NCBI GenBank assembly: GCA_014843695.1
Contig: JABXNX010000076.1
Location: forward strand, 62,001 to 126,000
Direction of reading: 5' to 3'
Origin: Archivesica marissinica
Lineage: Eukaryota; Mollusca; Bivalvia; Venerida; Vesicomyidae
Length of the DNA stretch: 64,000 nt
Part shown: positions 21,924 through 32,220 of the stretch, piece after piece
How the letters are laid out: every line of letters begins with the position of its first letter
Numbering within the stretch: position 1 is the stretch's first letter
Position numbers and translations under genes: made by a program
The notes under the pieces: generated by a model
What the model was told of the DNA's origin: nothing
Seen by the model: only the letters and a program-made list of their open reading frames with translations
Database searches by the model: none

Positions 21924-22308
21924 GTAACATCTCTATTATAAAGATATTAGTTGTTGTCATTTTATGATATAGTGTATTATTCATCGGTCAAATTCGGCAC
22001 ACCATTGGGATGAGAACTTGCAGTGTGGAGGGAAACGATAATTGAAGTCATATACCTTAACACTCGACAACGGATGCCACTTGTCAGTTGTTTGTTCTGG
22101 TATGCGTTCTGACCATCATCCAGAAATTCATCATGTAACTTTACATTCACTGTATCGAGTAACTGTATCGAAAATAGCACATATTACACAGAAATTTCTG
22201 ATTGTTCGATGGAAGCGTATCTATTTAATTATGTTATGGCATAATATACATGTATACAGCAAAAGCATTAGCTATCGATCTTTTGCATGAATGTCTTTGT
22301 CAATACAG

Positions 22309-22416
22309 CGCCCCTATGCTCCTCAAATGAGATTGTCTGTAGCGATATGACCACGTGTGCCACGCTCTGTGATACAGATTCTGAATGTAGCAATGGAGAA
22401 GACGAAGATAACTGTG
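22309..22416 (+). CDS. LDLa exon 7 (copy 2), intact
   Basis: 108 nt, acceptor CAATACAG, donor G/GTAACG, phase 1-1. Six cysteines: PLCSSNEIVC, TTCATLC, SEC, DNC; SNGEDE motif present. Followed at about 22456 by a family D SINE and the half exon at 22629-22675. Confidence 0.7.
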
Positions 22417-22455
22417 GTAACGTCTCTAATATAAGGATATTATTTATTTATATAA

Positions 22456-22680
22456 CGTCGCTACCGGTTGCCCATTTTAGCGAAGGACAGCTTACCTAAC
22501 AACAACCTTTCCTGGCCAGGCTCCATCGGTTAACCAGTACGTGATGCACCAATATCCGTCCATACGAAACTTCCAACTTGTTCATTTAAACGAGAAACGG
22601 CCTGAGCATGACTCGAACACATTTCCATCAGTATCTGAATATAACAATAGAGAAGACGAAGATAGCTGTGATAACATCAC
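22456..22680 (-). mobile_element. SINE family D plus relic LDLa half exon
   Basis: The SINE (22456-22628) is followed by GTATCTGAATATAACAATAG, the back half of an LDLa exon with GAT in place of the GGT donor. The half exon is non-functional. Confidence 0.7.
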
Positions 22681-22906
22681 ATCTCTAATTTAAGGATATT
22701 AGTTGTTTTATTTTTGTTTGATTGTATCCATTATTTGCCGCAATATGATTCGTCAAATTCGAAACACCACTGGGATGAGAACCTGCAGCGGTTATGGTAA
22801 CGATATTTAAAGGCAACGCCCTTAAACCCTCGATCACAGCGGCCTCTTATCAGATATGTTATTACATGGGTTGTAAACATATCTTCAAGAGACATATAAA
22901 ACATCA

Positions 22907-23014
22907 CACCGTTAGGTTCCTACGGTCAGATGGTATGTAGAGGTACGAATGCGTGTGTCACGCTTTGTGATACAGTAACTGAATGTAGCAATGGAGGAAA
23001 CGAAGCAAACTGTG
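22907..23014 (+). pseudogene. LDLa exon 8 (copy 2), acceptor and Cys1 lost
   Basis: GQM..RGTN subtype. The first cysteine codon is GGT, the GEDE motif reads GGNE, and no AG acceptor precedes it. Confidence 0.65.
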
Positions 23015-23342
23015 GTAACATCTCTATTATAAAGATATTAGTTGTTGTCATTTTATCATATAATGTATTATCCATTGGTAAACATTCGGCACACCATTGG
23101 AATGAGAACTTGCAGTGGGGAGGGAAACGATAATTTAAGTCGTATACCTTAACACTCGACAACGGATGCCACTTGTCAGTTATTTGTTCTGGCATGCGTT
23201 CTGACCATCATCCAGAAATTCATCAAGTAACTTTACATTCACTGTATCGATAATAGCACATAGTACACATAAATGTCTGATTATTCGATGGAAGCGTATC
23301 TATTTAATTCCGTTATGGCATAATATGTTTTTGTCATTACAG

Positions 23343-23450
23343 TGCCGCTATGTTCCTCTAATTAGATAGTCTGTAGCGATATGACCACGTGTGCCACGCT
23401 CTGTGATCGATTAGCTCAATGTATCAATGGAGAAGACGAAACTAGATGTG
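23343..23450 (+). pseudogene. LDLa exon 9 (copy 2), nonsense and donor loss
   Basis: Acceptor TCATTACAG is fine, but CAG is replaced by TAG after CSSN and the donor GGT is GAT. The copy 3 equivalent (51148-51255) keeps the frame open. Confidence 0.7.
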
Positions 23451-23461
23451 ATAACGTCCCC

Positions 23462-23608
23462 TAGTAACGAGTACGTGATGCACCAATATCCCTACGAAAC
23501 TTCCAACGTATTCGTATAAATGAGACACGGCCTGAGCATGATTCGAACCCGTGACCATCAGTGATGATAGGTTACAGTGGTATACAAAGTCCGCGACCAC
23601 GTAGGCGA
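23462..23608 (-). mobile_element. SINE family D, tRNA-head portion
   Basis: Carries complements of the family D tRNA-like head (GATTCGAACCCGTGACCATC, AGGTTACAGTGGTATACAAA). Paralogous to 51262-51388. Confidence 0.7.
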
Positions 23609-23986
23609 TTGATAAGGATATTAGTTGTTAAACTTTATTTTTCATATTGTCGTTAACGTCCAAAATCGATTATTTTGCTCAATTTGATTGGTCAAACTCA
23701 ACATCACTGTGTGATGCGAAACTGCATGGATGAGGGTCAGTGATTAATCGACCTTATTCACTCGGTCATGGAGGTCACTTGCAAGTTGTATATTCCTATA
23801 TGCACTGTGACTGTCATATCAAGTATCTCTAAATTCCCTGTGTGTAGAGAGTTATAAATATCACAAATTGCAAAGAATCCTAAGGCCATTTGATACGAAA
23901 CGATCCATTGTCCCGCCATAGTTTAACATAATCGGAACCATGATCAGCATATGTACACATTTCATGCAGGGTTTTTGTTATTGCAG

Positions 23987-24078
23987 TTCCAGAATGTTTA
24001 GCGAATGAGATGGTTTGTAGGGACAACTAATGTCATGTGTCAGTTGTCATGCTTTCTGACTAGTGTCAAGAAATTCAT
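23987..24078 (+). pseudogene. LDLa exon 10 (copy 2), degenerate
   Basis: Acceptor TTATTGCAG, then PECLANEMVCRDN and a TAA stop. Only the first two cysteines align with LDLa. It continues into a LINE-like insertion. Confidence 0.55.
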
Positions 24079-24212
24079 CTGGTGCGGGCCGTTGTCTAAT
24101 GTTGTTAACACTTGTGGCCCAAACCATTTGCATGTTCATATTATGTATTATATCTGTTTATGCATGACATATATAATAATGATTTGCAATAAAATATGAT
24201 TAAACTAAAGAA
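24079..24212 (+). mobile_element. LINE-like 3' end insertion with target-site duplication
   Basis: GGGCCGTTGTCTAATGTTG ... AATAAAATATGATTAAACTA, flanked by AAGAAATTCATC on both sides. Copy 3 (51843) has a single AAGAAATTCATC and no insert, so this insertion postdates the segmental duplication. Confidence 0.85.
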
Positions 24213-24395
24213 ATTCATCAAGTATCTTTAAATTCCCTGTGTCGAAAATAGCACCAATTACACAGACTACTCTGGCAATTCGATTTAAGATTTAATTTAA
24301 TTTTATTTTATTTAATTCCGTTGTAGCATAATATACATGGATAATACAAAAACATTAGCTATCGATCTTTTGCATGAACATTTTTGTCATTACAG

Positions 24396-24502
24396 CGCCG
24401 GTATAATCTTCCGGTCAGATGATATGTAGCTATACGAATGTGTGTGCATCGGAATGTAGCAATGGAGAAGACGAAAATAAATGTCTATCGTTCAACTCAT
24501 GA
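24396..24502 (+). pseudogene. Terminal LDLa exon (copy 2), stop at first cysteine
   Basis: Acceptor GTCATTACAG and phase-1 start. The codon for cysteine 1 is TAA. Beyond it the frame gives MICSYTNVCASECSNGEDEN, KCLSFNS and a natural TGA. This exon lacks the donor and one cysteine segment, as expected for a last exon. Copy 3 has TGA at the same codon. Confidence 0.65.
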
Positions 24503-24745
24503 TGTGTACACTATTATATTTAGTCCGAAATCGTTCGCTTTGACAGTGGGAAATTAAATGCGTTATTCCACTGCTGTCAAGCTTTCAAGCAGTGGAAAAG
24601 AACATTTTATTTTAATAATATATAAATTACATAAATGTCTATATATCACTGGAAAGCATAAATTAATTGGTAATAACAAATACTATTTGGGCCAATGCAG
24701 GATCTTGCTATGAATACACCTTTCACACAAGCATGTCTTTGGCTG
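24503..24745. other. Presumed 3' UTR and flank, with palindrome
   Basis: At 24575-24602 is CCACTGCT...AGCAGTGG, an inverted repeat around GTCAAGCTTTCA, conserved at about 52205-52232. A second, overlapping pairing (TTGACAGTGG with CCACTG.TGTCAA) is also possible. It may form a hairpin in the transcript end. Confidence 0.5.
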
Positions 24746-24830
24746 TCTGATTAGCGCAGTCGTTAGCGCGCTCGCTTCTCGCTTCTCACCAATGCAACAC
24801 GGGTTAAATAAAGTTTAAGTAAATCACATA
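24746..24830 (+). mobile_element. SINE family V, tRNA head joined to tail end
   Basis: GGCTGTCTGATTAGCGCAGT ... CAACACGGGTTAAATAAAGTTT. The head runs directly into the AATAAAGTTT tail with the middle deleted. Same form at about 52376-52455. Confidence 0.75.
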
Positions 24831-24944
24831 ACCATGTTGAAGGCATATGTTAGTATTAATTTACAACGAAGGAATATGAATCGATCCAATGTTCCGTCAT
24901 CGGTTAATAGACACGAGCCCAACCAACATCATAATTTGCGTGTG

Positions 24945-25232
24945 TTTTTTACGTTTATTTATCGTCGCTGTCGGTTGTCCATATGAGCGACGCCTCCTGA
25001 AGATTTAATCATTTTAGATGTTTGGAGGATATTGCAATGAGATAGACTGAGACACATTCAAGAGTCTCCTCTGGTTCTTTTTCGTGCACGGTGTAAAGCA
25101 TCGACACGAGACCTCGGTTTAACGTCCCATCTGAAAGACTGTTAATTTTATTAGGGTCAGACTGGGGATCGAACCCGCGATCCCTGGAATACCAGTCCAG
25201 CGTGGTATCACTGGACTACATATACGTCTGTT
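24945..25232 (-). mobile_element. SINE family T
   Basis: Starts with GTTTATTTATCGTCGCTG (tail complement) and ends in the tRNA-Thr-like head complement. Paralogous to 52578-52835, which lacks part of the head. Confidence 0.85.
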
Positions 25233-25439
25233 AAATATGGACACTTTCCATGATGGTTTTGTCATTACAATGGCCGGATGTTTAGTGAATCAGATAGAGT
25301 GTGGCGGTACGAAGAGATAACTGTATCTACTGTCGGCATAGTACGTGCAATCAACATAGCTTACCATGTCGACAGTAGATAACATTTAATTTGATTTGAC
25401 TTTTTGCCATGTTTTATCCATGGCAAGCGGAAATGGTGA
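25233..25439. other. Intergenic remnant resembling an LDLa exon leader
   Basis: TTTTGTCATTACA then TGGCCGGATGTTTAGTGAATC at 25254-25300 looks like a decayed LDLa acceptor and exon start. Nothing codes. GTCGACAGTAGATAACAT near 25375 is the inverse of ATCTACTGTCGGC at 25326, a short inverted repeat. Confidence 0.45.
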
Positions 25440-25870
25440 CTGACTATTGAATACCCTGTTGAGTTTGTTCTTCCTCTGGGTGTTACTTAGACCACTAACT
25501 ACACAGCATCACAAACCTCCAGTAGTGAGCTGGGTTAAAATTGTTCTAAATCCAGGTGTTACTTAGACCACTAACTACTTAGCATCGAAAATCTCCAGTA
25601 GTGAGCTGGGTTAAAATTATTCTAATTCCAGGTGTTATTTAGACCACTAACTACTAAAATCTCCAGTAGTTAGCTTGGTTAAAATTTTCTGATTCCAGGT
25701 GTTACTTAGACCACTAACTACATAGAATCCCAACTATCCAGTAGTGAGCTGTGTTAAAATTGTTCTGATTCCAAGTGTTAATTAGACCACTAACTACAAA
25801 GAATCCCAAACCTCCAGTAGCTAGCTGGGTTAAAATTGTCTCCAAGTGTTAAACCACTAATAAACGTGAA
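25440..25870. repeat. 70-78-bp tandem repeat, about 6 units
   Basis: Unit contains GGTGTTACTTAGACCACTAA and CTCCAGTAGTGAGCTGGGTT. Unit starts are near 25487, 25554, 25630 and 25697. Paralogous array at 53085-53510 has a different unit order. Confidence 0.9.
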
Positions 25871-25889
25871 TATTATGAAGTAATAGGCA

Positions 25890-26131
25890 TTAACATTTTG
25901 CATGCTAGCTGCATATATAATCACTTTTGCAAACAGCATAAAGCCAGATCGGACGGCACAGAACATGCCGTCTGATCAGGCTCTATGGTGTTTGCTATTC
26001 GGATAGTGCATCTAAATATATCTGAATAGTACCAACATAGATCCTAATCAGACGTGGCGTTGCGCCGCGGCAGATCTGGATCTATGTTGTTTGCTGATGT
26101 GTTTTTATTTACTCAGCGGTCAAAGGGTTAA
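25890..26131. mobile_element. MITE family 2-like palindromic element, TTAA ends
   Basis: 242 bp from TTAACATTTTGC to CGGTCAAAGGGTTAA. The core is an imperfect palindrome (CGTCTGATCAGGCTCTATGG against CCAACATAGATCCTAATCAG). Paralogous copy at 53548-53789. Confidence 0.75.
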
Positions 26132-26579
26132 TGTGTAGATGAATAGTCCGTTAGTGTTTGTGTTAGCGTTGAACATTGCACAGAGAGCTTAGGCCATTTA
26201 ACGGCTGTTATCGGTGTAGGATGACCAACCAGCGTGTCCCTATGAGTAGTATATCAGGCATGGACGATCGCCCATGTATTGAACCATCGACCTTCCGCAA
26301 GCCAGCTGGATAACGTCTTCACATGAAACACTTCGACATCCCCGGTTGAACCCAGGGCTGTGAGCGGCAAGTAATTTGAAGTCAACAAATCGATCATAAC
26401 CACTCGATCTGATACGTCAGGTGAAAATTCAGAATAGTCTTCTTTTCTTGGTATTAATGGAAATATATATCAGACTAAAATATAATAAATCGAATATATA
26501 ACCAGATAATAGCACCTGGGAAGATGCATAGGCCTGCTCTGGTATGTGATATCTGTGTAAGGGATGATTCAAAAAAATG
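26132..26579. other. Unassigned non-coding stretch
   Basis: Paralogous to 53790-54186 but no gene recognised. Includes tRNA-like fragments near 26330 (GTTGAACCCAGGG). Confidence 0.5.
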
Positions 26580-27510
26580 TTTGATGGAAACTTTATGTAT
26601 ATATGATGGTAACTGTTGTTCTAGGTGGAGGACACTTTGTGTATATATGATGGTAACAGTTGTTCTATGTGGAGGATACTTTGTGTATATATGATGGTAA
26701 CAGTTGTTCTAGGTGCAGGACACTATGTGTATATATGATGGTAATAGTTGTTCAATGTGGAGGACACTTTGTGTATATATGATGGTAACAGTTGTTCTAT
26801 GTGGAGGACACTTTGTGTATATATGATGGTAACAGTTGTTCTAGGTGCAGGACACTTTGTGTATATATGATGGTAATAGTTGTTCTATGTGGAGGACACT
26901 TTGTGTATATATGATGGTAATAGATGTTCTATGTGGAGGACACTTTGTGTATATATAACGGTAACAGTTGTTCTATGTGGAGGACATTTTGTGTATATAT
27001 GATGGTAATAGTTGTTCTAGGTGGAAGACACTTTGTGTATATATGATGGTAACAGTTGTTCTAGGTGCAGGACACTTTGTGTATATATGATGGTAACAGT
27101 TATTCTAGGTGCAGGACACTTTGTGTATATATGATGGTAACAGTTGTTCTAGGTGGAGGATACTTTGTGTATATATGATGGTAACAGTTGTTCTAGGTGG
27201 AGGACACATTGTGTATATATGATGGTAACAGTTGTTCTATGTGCAGGACACTTTGTGTATATATGATGGTAACAGTTGTTCTAGGTGGAGGACACATTGT
27301 GTATATATGAGGGTAACAGTTGTTCTAGGTGCAGGACACTTTGTGTATATATGATGGTAACAGTTGTTCTAGGCGGAGGACACATTGTGTATATATGATG
27401 GTAACAGTTGATCTATGTGGAGGACACTATGTGTATATATGATGGTAACAGTTGTTCTATGTGGAGGATACTTTGTGTATATATGATGGTAACAGTTGTT
27501 CTAGGTGGAC
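26580..27510. repeat. 44-bp minisatellite, about 21 units
   Basis: Unit GGAGGACACTTTGTGTATAT ATGATGGTAACAGTTGTTCTAGGT. The paralogous site in copy 3 (54425-54475) has a single unit, so this is an expansion private to copy 2. Confidence 0.97.
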
Positions 27511-27542
27511 ATGCTTCGATTGTGCAAGTAATCGATTATAAG

Positions 27543-27795
27543 TTTAAGCTTTATTTATTTTACAACGATTGCGAAGTAAGTTTTAACAACTTATATTAAT
27601 CACTCTCGTTGGCGTTGATGGAAGCGCGTAAATGTGATCATTCGTGTGGGAGGAAACCGGAGAACCCGACGATAACCCACCTGTCCGATCTTGCGACCAC
27701 AGTACCATCTTACATACTTTCATCTCCGAAGATCGAACCCGGGTTGCATTGGTGAGAAGAAAGCGCGCTAACCACTGCGCTAATCGGACATCCAA
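27543..27795 (-). mobile_element. SINE family V
   Basis: Full-length minus-strand copy: tail complement AAACTTTATTTATT... at left, head complement GCGCTAATCGGACATCC at right. Paralogous to 54500-54755. Confidence 0.85.
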
Positions 27796-27799
27796 TTAG

Positions 27800-28225
27800 T
27801 CGATTAAGGCCAGTGGTCATGGCTGTTAGTGAAGTTGTGTCCACTTCCGTTTATTTCTGTAGTAAATTGGACACTTCGGTGACCACAATGGCCACATGTG
27901 TTAACAGATTTCTCTTTCTCCCAAAATCCTACCACCTCCGTCTAATAATTCAAAATGATATCATAATGGTCACCAAACATGATGCTGAAATGAACCTAAA
28001 GATCCTATCATACCTAGCTTACACAATACCTGTCGCTTGTTTATCTATTTCAAATGGTAGTTATAATGACTATCCTTTCAGCTGAATTGTGTCTGGGTTC
28101 TTTTCGAGTGATTCCAAAGAAATACTAAATGTATGGATTAGTGAACCATAGCGATCGATGTGCTCCCAATATTCAAATAACAGGCATTACCACCCATGCT
28201 CTTTAATGGGAAAATTGAATGTGTG
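27800..28225. other. Non-coding, conserved between duplicated copies
   Basis: Contains a 90-codon frame (27813-28085) that is also open at 54772-55044. The copies are about 95 percent alike and the frame has no motif I recognise. There is no visible splice or start context. Probably chance conservation from recent duplication, but it is the best unexplained frame in the downstream part. Confidence 0.3.
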
Positions 28226-28227
28226 TG

Positions 28228-28505
28228 TGTTTACGTTTATTTATCGTCGCTACCGGTTGCCCATATGAGCGACGCCTCCTGAAGAGATTAGTCGTTTTAG
28301 ATGTGTGGCGAATATTGCAATGATTCAGACAGAGATCCATTCCAGAGTCTCATCTGGTTCATTTACGTGCACTGTGTACCGCACCGACAAGAGACCTCGG
28401 TTTAATGTCCCATCTTAATTTTATTAGGGTCAGACGGGGGATCGAACCTGCGATCCTTGGATTACCAGTCCAGCATGTTACCATTGGACTACATATCCGT
28501 CTGTA
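28228..28505 (-). mobile_element. SINE family T
   Basis: Minus-strand copy ending in the Thr-like head complement CAGTCCAGCATGTTACCATT. Paralogous to 55155-55435. Confidence 0.85.
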
Positions 28506-28994
28506 AGGCAAATTTCACAAACAAGACAGTTCTTTTATAACCTGACAATGCTTTGAACTAATTATTTAATTTAAGTTTAATATATATAAGAACTGTATCG
28601 CCATACGTCACTATTGTCATATTTGGACAAGCGGGTTACTGTGCAAAAGCACTGGACACTTTTATCATACACAGTTACTGGAAGTATCTTTCTTTAACCA
28701 GCAATGCCTCCTTTCTAATTACAGAGAGGGTGCCACTATGTTATTACAATACATTTATATCGCTGATGAACGTATATGCCCTGTTTGTATATATTCTATG
28801 AACTTCCTCACTAATTATATGCAGCTGATATGTGCACTGGAAGCTACGGGCATACTCAGTTCTGGGCAGTGTTTTCTGTACAGTGTCTTACAGTTTACGT
28901 TGTTCCCATGATGGTGTATGGACAGGCACATGGTATGTAGCAAATTTGGCCAAGTTATAGTTAACATAGAAATACTGTTAATTCTATTCTATAG
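28506..28994. other. Unassigned non-coding stretch
   Basis: Paralogous to 55436-55910. No gene recognised. Confidence 0.5.
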
Positions 28995-29075
28995 GTCAGA
29001 CGGGGGGGTCAAACATGCGATCCCTGGATTACCAGTCCAGCGTGTTACAACTGGACTACAGATCCGTATGTGAGC
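28995..29075 (-). mobile_element. SINE family T head fragment
   Basis: Only the tRNA-Thr-like region is kept (GATCCCTGGATTACCAGTCC AGCGTG). Paralogous to 55912-55990. Confidence 0.7.
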
Positions 29076-29144
29076 CATTTCTGACGTATGAGACACATCT
29101 TCCTTTATGAATATCAGTACTTCCCGAATTATATGCCTGTATGC

Positions 29145-29425
29145 CTGGCACTAGGCTGGTAGGCAATCGGTAACCATTATATAACTAGCTGGCGGCTCAC
29201 CAACCGGCCATAACTCCCTTGTGATGTTCGAACCTTCGACTTCCCGCTCCGTAGGGGGACGCCATAACCACTAGGCCCGGAGATGTCAGGTGCCAGGCTG
29301 GTAGGCAATCGGTAACCATTATATAACTACCTGGCGGCTCACCAACCGGTCATATCTCCCTGATGATGTTCGAACCTTCGACTTCCCGCTCCGTAGAGGG
29401 ACGCCATAACCACTAAGCCCGGAAA
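29145..29425 (-). repeat. Tandem pair of 133-bp tRNA-like units
   Basis: Two units, each with GGCTGGTAGGCAATCGGTAA CCATTATATAACTA and a minus-strand tRNA-like segment (A-box-like TAGTGGTTATGGCG, B-box-like GGTTCGAACATC). Paralogous pair at 56065-56345. Pairing is poor, so it is probably a SINE head rather than a working tRNA. Confidence 0.7.
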
Positions 29426-29720
29426 CGGTTACATTGTATTCCAGTTTACTTTTACTTCCCTTATGTACTAGTATGCTCTACTAGTTTGTATTACATTAAA
29501 TCCGAACTTTAATCAGGCTTGGCTCTTAACAATAGTAACATTGTTTAGCTGAATTAAAACCCAAGTTGAAACTAACCTAAATCGCATCTCTGTTTTCCAA
29601 GATCAGCATACGGTTTTGTACCCCATACAAACAAGATGGCCGATTGATATGACACAAAGGCATGTCTATTTGCAACTAATAAAATAGAGGTTTACAGAAT
29701 TGGTAACACATTAAAACAAG

Positions 29721-29895
29721 TGATATCACCGTTAAAGTTAACGGATCCTCGTTAAATTCTTCGTTAAATGTTGTCGTTAAATATACTACCAAGGCAACAT
29801 TAAAGGAACAGACTTAACGGCAATTTAACGCAAATATTGAACTCACCATCGGGGCTGCGTTAAGATATCTTTAAATATTAACGATATCATTCAAA
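29721..29895. other. Unique flank right of the duplication end
   Basis: Rich in GTTAAA/TTTAAC words (CGTTAAATTCTTCGTTAAAT). It may include the terminal region of the adjacent Harbinger-like element, but I could not define a terminal inverted repeat. Confidence 0.4.
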
Positions 29896-30183
29896 ATGAC
29901 CGCCATTATTGGTGCATTGATAAATAGAAACGGGAGGGAATACAAGAATAATTCCGTATATACAGATCTGAACGACAATGAGATACATGCCCGGTATAGA
30001 TTTTCTTCAGATGGTATCAATTTTATCACCGATCTGTTGTTTGTTAAACTGAATAGGAAGACAAACCGATCACATGACATGAGCGTTCAAGAACAGGTGA
30101 TGGTGGCACTGAGGTACTCTTGGCCAACGTCGCTAGTGATAATGATGTTTGCAATGGTGATTCGGCGAAATAAAATTCGATAA
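29896..30183 (+). pseudogene. Harbinger transposase-derived (HARBI1-like) N-terminal fragment
   Basis: 95-codon frame. It has ARYRFSSDGINFITDLLF followed by RKTNRSHDMSVQEQVMVALR, which matches the N-terminal region of PIF/Harbinger transposases and HARBI1 (xRYRFSR.GI..I.DLL ... R...LSV..QVM.ALRF.A.G). The catalytic DDE part is missing; the frame changes after ALRYSW and ends at 30183. A relic of a DNA transposon, about 175 bp beyond the right end of the segmental duplication. Confidence 0.7.
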
Positions 30184-30895
30184 TTCACTGAAACAAATAC
30201 ATATCCACTGTTTGACAAAGTTAGTCTTTTGTTCACACGGCTCTCTTCGTAGCTACCCTTCTCAGTAACAATTTATGATAGCAACGGGACTGATGTGGTG
30301 ACATCACTTTTAGCAACCAAACAAGTACCGTAGCCAGAGGCACATTTCAACCGTGGCAATCTAGGGGGTCCGGAGGCATGTTCCCTCTTAACGTGTTGGG
30401 GGTATAGAAGCGATGTCCTGCGCTTTCTGATATAATGAGTTTAGACGTACAACTATGTACTGACCTTTCAGCTCTCTAGCAGCCAACATTTAATACAGCA
30501 AAGGGATCTTTTTTGCATTTTATTTATTTTTTGCTTTCGAAATTGTAACAAAGGCAGCTCCCTTGGTGTGCTTCAGCATGGCTACGGGCCTGCAAACACA
30601 TTTTATACCTGAACATTATAATTTCTGTTTGGTATGATTGTATGGCGCTTTAACCGTACTTGGTTCACCATATTGACTATGTCAAGACAGATATTTCATG
30701 CCTTATCTTGAATTCCACAGACTGGTTGTGTATACTTACTCAACGAATCAAATTATATTCTGGAGATAAACATATTTGCGTGGAGCTTACACTCAATACG
30801 TTATTCAGGAGTTTTTTTTATTTCTAAGAATAATATGATATATATCTAAGAATAATATAATCATTTATTTAATCTGTAAATATTTACATTCCAAG
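30184..30895. other. Unassigned intergenic stretch
   Basis: No gene, repeat or RNA recognised. Confidence 0.5.
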
Positions 30896-30899
30896 CTAC

Positions 30900-31130
30900 C
30901 TCAGAAACGTGAATATCCGTGAGAAAGTGATACGTTTTAATTGGACTCCATGGGTTAAAGGCGTCACATCACGCTTGCAATAACGTATGTAACCCAGGTG
31001 AGAATAACATGCAGCCAGTCCGGGACTCGAACCCCGGACGTCTCGCTTACAGGGCGATTGCTCTACAGACTGAGCTAACCGGGCTGCATACATATCACCT
31101 CACATATTGGGTTAATACACACACCGTTAT
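30900..31130 (-). mobile_element. tRNA-Lys-like SINE, unit 1
   Basis: The minus-strand tRNA-like core at 31017-31086 reads GCCCGGTTAGCTCAGTCTGT, with B box GGGGTTCGAGTCCCG. The body resembles tRNA-Lys but the anticodon position reads TGT. A downstream segment TAACCTGGGTTACATACG follows on the minus strand. The + side flank CACCTCACATATTGGGTTAA is shared with unit 2. Confidence 0.65.
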
Positions 31131-31134
31131 ATAC

Positions 31135-31395
31135 TCACCCACCAACTTGGAATTCTTCCTTTAAATTCCATAGGGATAGAGCTACATTGTGAACTATTCC
31201 TCGGAGTTTATCATGTAACGTCCACGAAGAGGGGGACTGTTTAACCCAGGTGAGTAAAACAGGCAACCAGTCCGGGACTCGAACCCGGACGTCACGCTTA
31301 CATGGCGATTGCTCTACCGACTGAGCTAACCGGATTGCCTGCATAATTATCACCTCACATATCGGGTTAATATACACACCGTTACACGTATATAT
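31135..31395 (-). mobile_element. tRNA-Lys-like SINE, unit 2
   Basis: Core at 31262-31340 with GGTTAGCTCAGTCGGTAGAG and box GGGTTCGAGTCCCGG, followed by the same CACCTCACATATCGGGTTAA flank as unit 1. The two form a roughly 250-bp tandem pair. The core folds reasonably as a tRNA, with one acceptor mismatch. Confidence 0.65.
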
Positions 31396-31780
31396 AATAA
31401 TCATTTAGCTGCTCGATTTTATATTTGAGACATTGGTCAGTTACCGTCCCTGAATACTCTTTAGTGTGGGTAGGTCATCTTAACTAGTTTCCTCTGTTTT
31501 CACCTTTGCTTACTCTGCATAACATGCTATCAATTTTCATTCGTTTTTCATCTTATCAGTATCAAATTATTAAGCATTTATAGATATCCAACAGTGTATC
31601 CACTTCAGATGTTCAGGTCATGCATATTCAGTTATCTTTCCTCTCTAAAACTTGTTTTTTTATCAAAAAGATAAGATAAATATAATATTAGGTTACTGCC
31701 TCGCCTTGTATATTTTCTCCAACATCGCGTAATAGAAGGACCAATAGATGTATTAGATCTATGTACTTTGCGTTCTTATT
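31396..31780. other. Unassigned intergenic stretch
   Basis: Nothing recognised. Confidence 0.5.
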
Positions 31781-31789
31781 TATCTTCTA

Positions 31790-32030
31790 CTTTGGTTGCC
31801 CATATAAGCGACGCCCCCAACAGAGATTGTTCATTTTAGAGTTTTGCAAATAGTGTAATGATACAGACAGAGACCAATTCCAGAGTCCCATCCAGTTCTT
31901 TAAAGGACATACGTGTCCACTCGGTTTAAAGTCCCATCTTAAAGACTGTTATTATTATGGTCAGACGGTGGATCGAACTTGCAATAGATGGATTCATAGT
32001 CAACGTGTGACTACTAACACGTCTATAATA
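31790..32030 (-). mobile_element. SINE family T, diverged
   Basis: GGTTGCCCATATAAGCGACG, then decayed body and head complement (GGTCAGACGGTGGATCGAAC). Confidence 0.65.
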
Positions 32031-32079
32031 TAATATATCGGGATAAATAAAACTTTATCAAACTTTATCTGCCTTACGA

Positions 32080-32220
32080 TGGTTGGTGCACCACATACTA
32101 GTTAACAAATGGAGCCTGCCAAGGAAAGGTGTTGTTCGTCGCCCAAATGGGCAACCGGTAGCGATGTTAAATGACCTAAATTACGGAGGTTGGTGCACCA
32201 AGTACTGGTTATTAGTCCGT
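32080..32220 (+). mobile_element. SINE family D tail fragments, two partial
   Basis: GGTTGGTGCACCACATACTA ... GGGCAACCGGTAGCGATGTT AAATG, then a second GGAGGTTGGTGCACCAAGTA start. Confidence 0.65.

Larger units (their letters stand above)
15330..29720 (+). repeat. Segmental duplication, copy 2
   Basis: Collinear with 43469-56621 across exons, introns, SINEs and downstream non-coding DNA, with differences in minisatellite length and mobile-element content. The right-hand end of similarity is sharp: both copies read ACACATTAAAACAAG and then diverge at 29720 and 56621. Confidence 0.9.

Noticed and set aside
31017..31340. Functional tRNA genes
   Set aside because: Acceptor mismatches, unusual anticodon for the body type, and shared SINE-like flanks; the same reasoning applies to the Thr- and Pro-like heads elsewhere.
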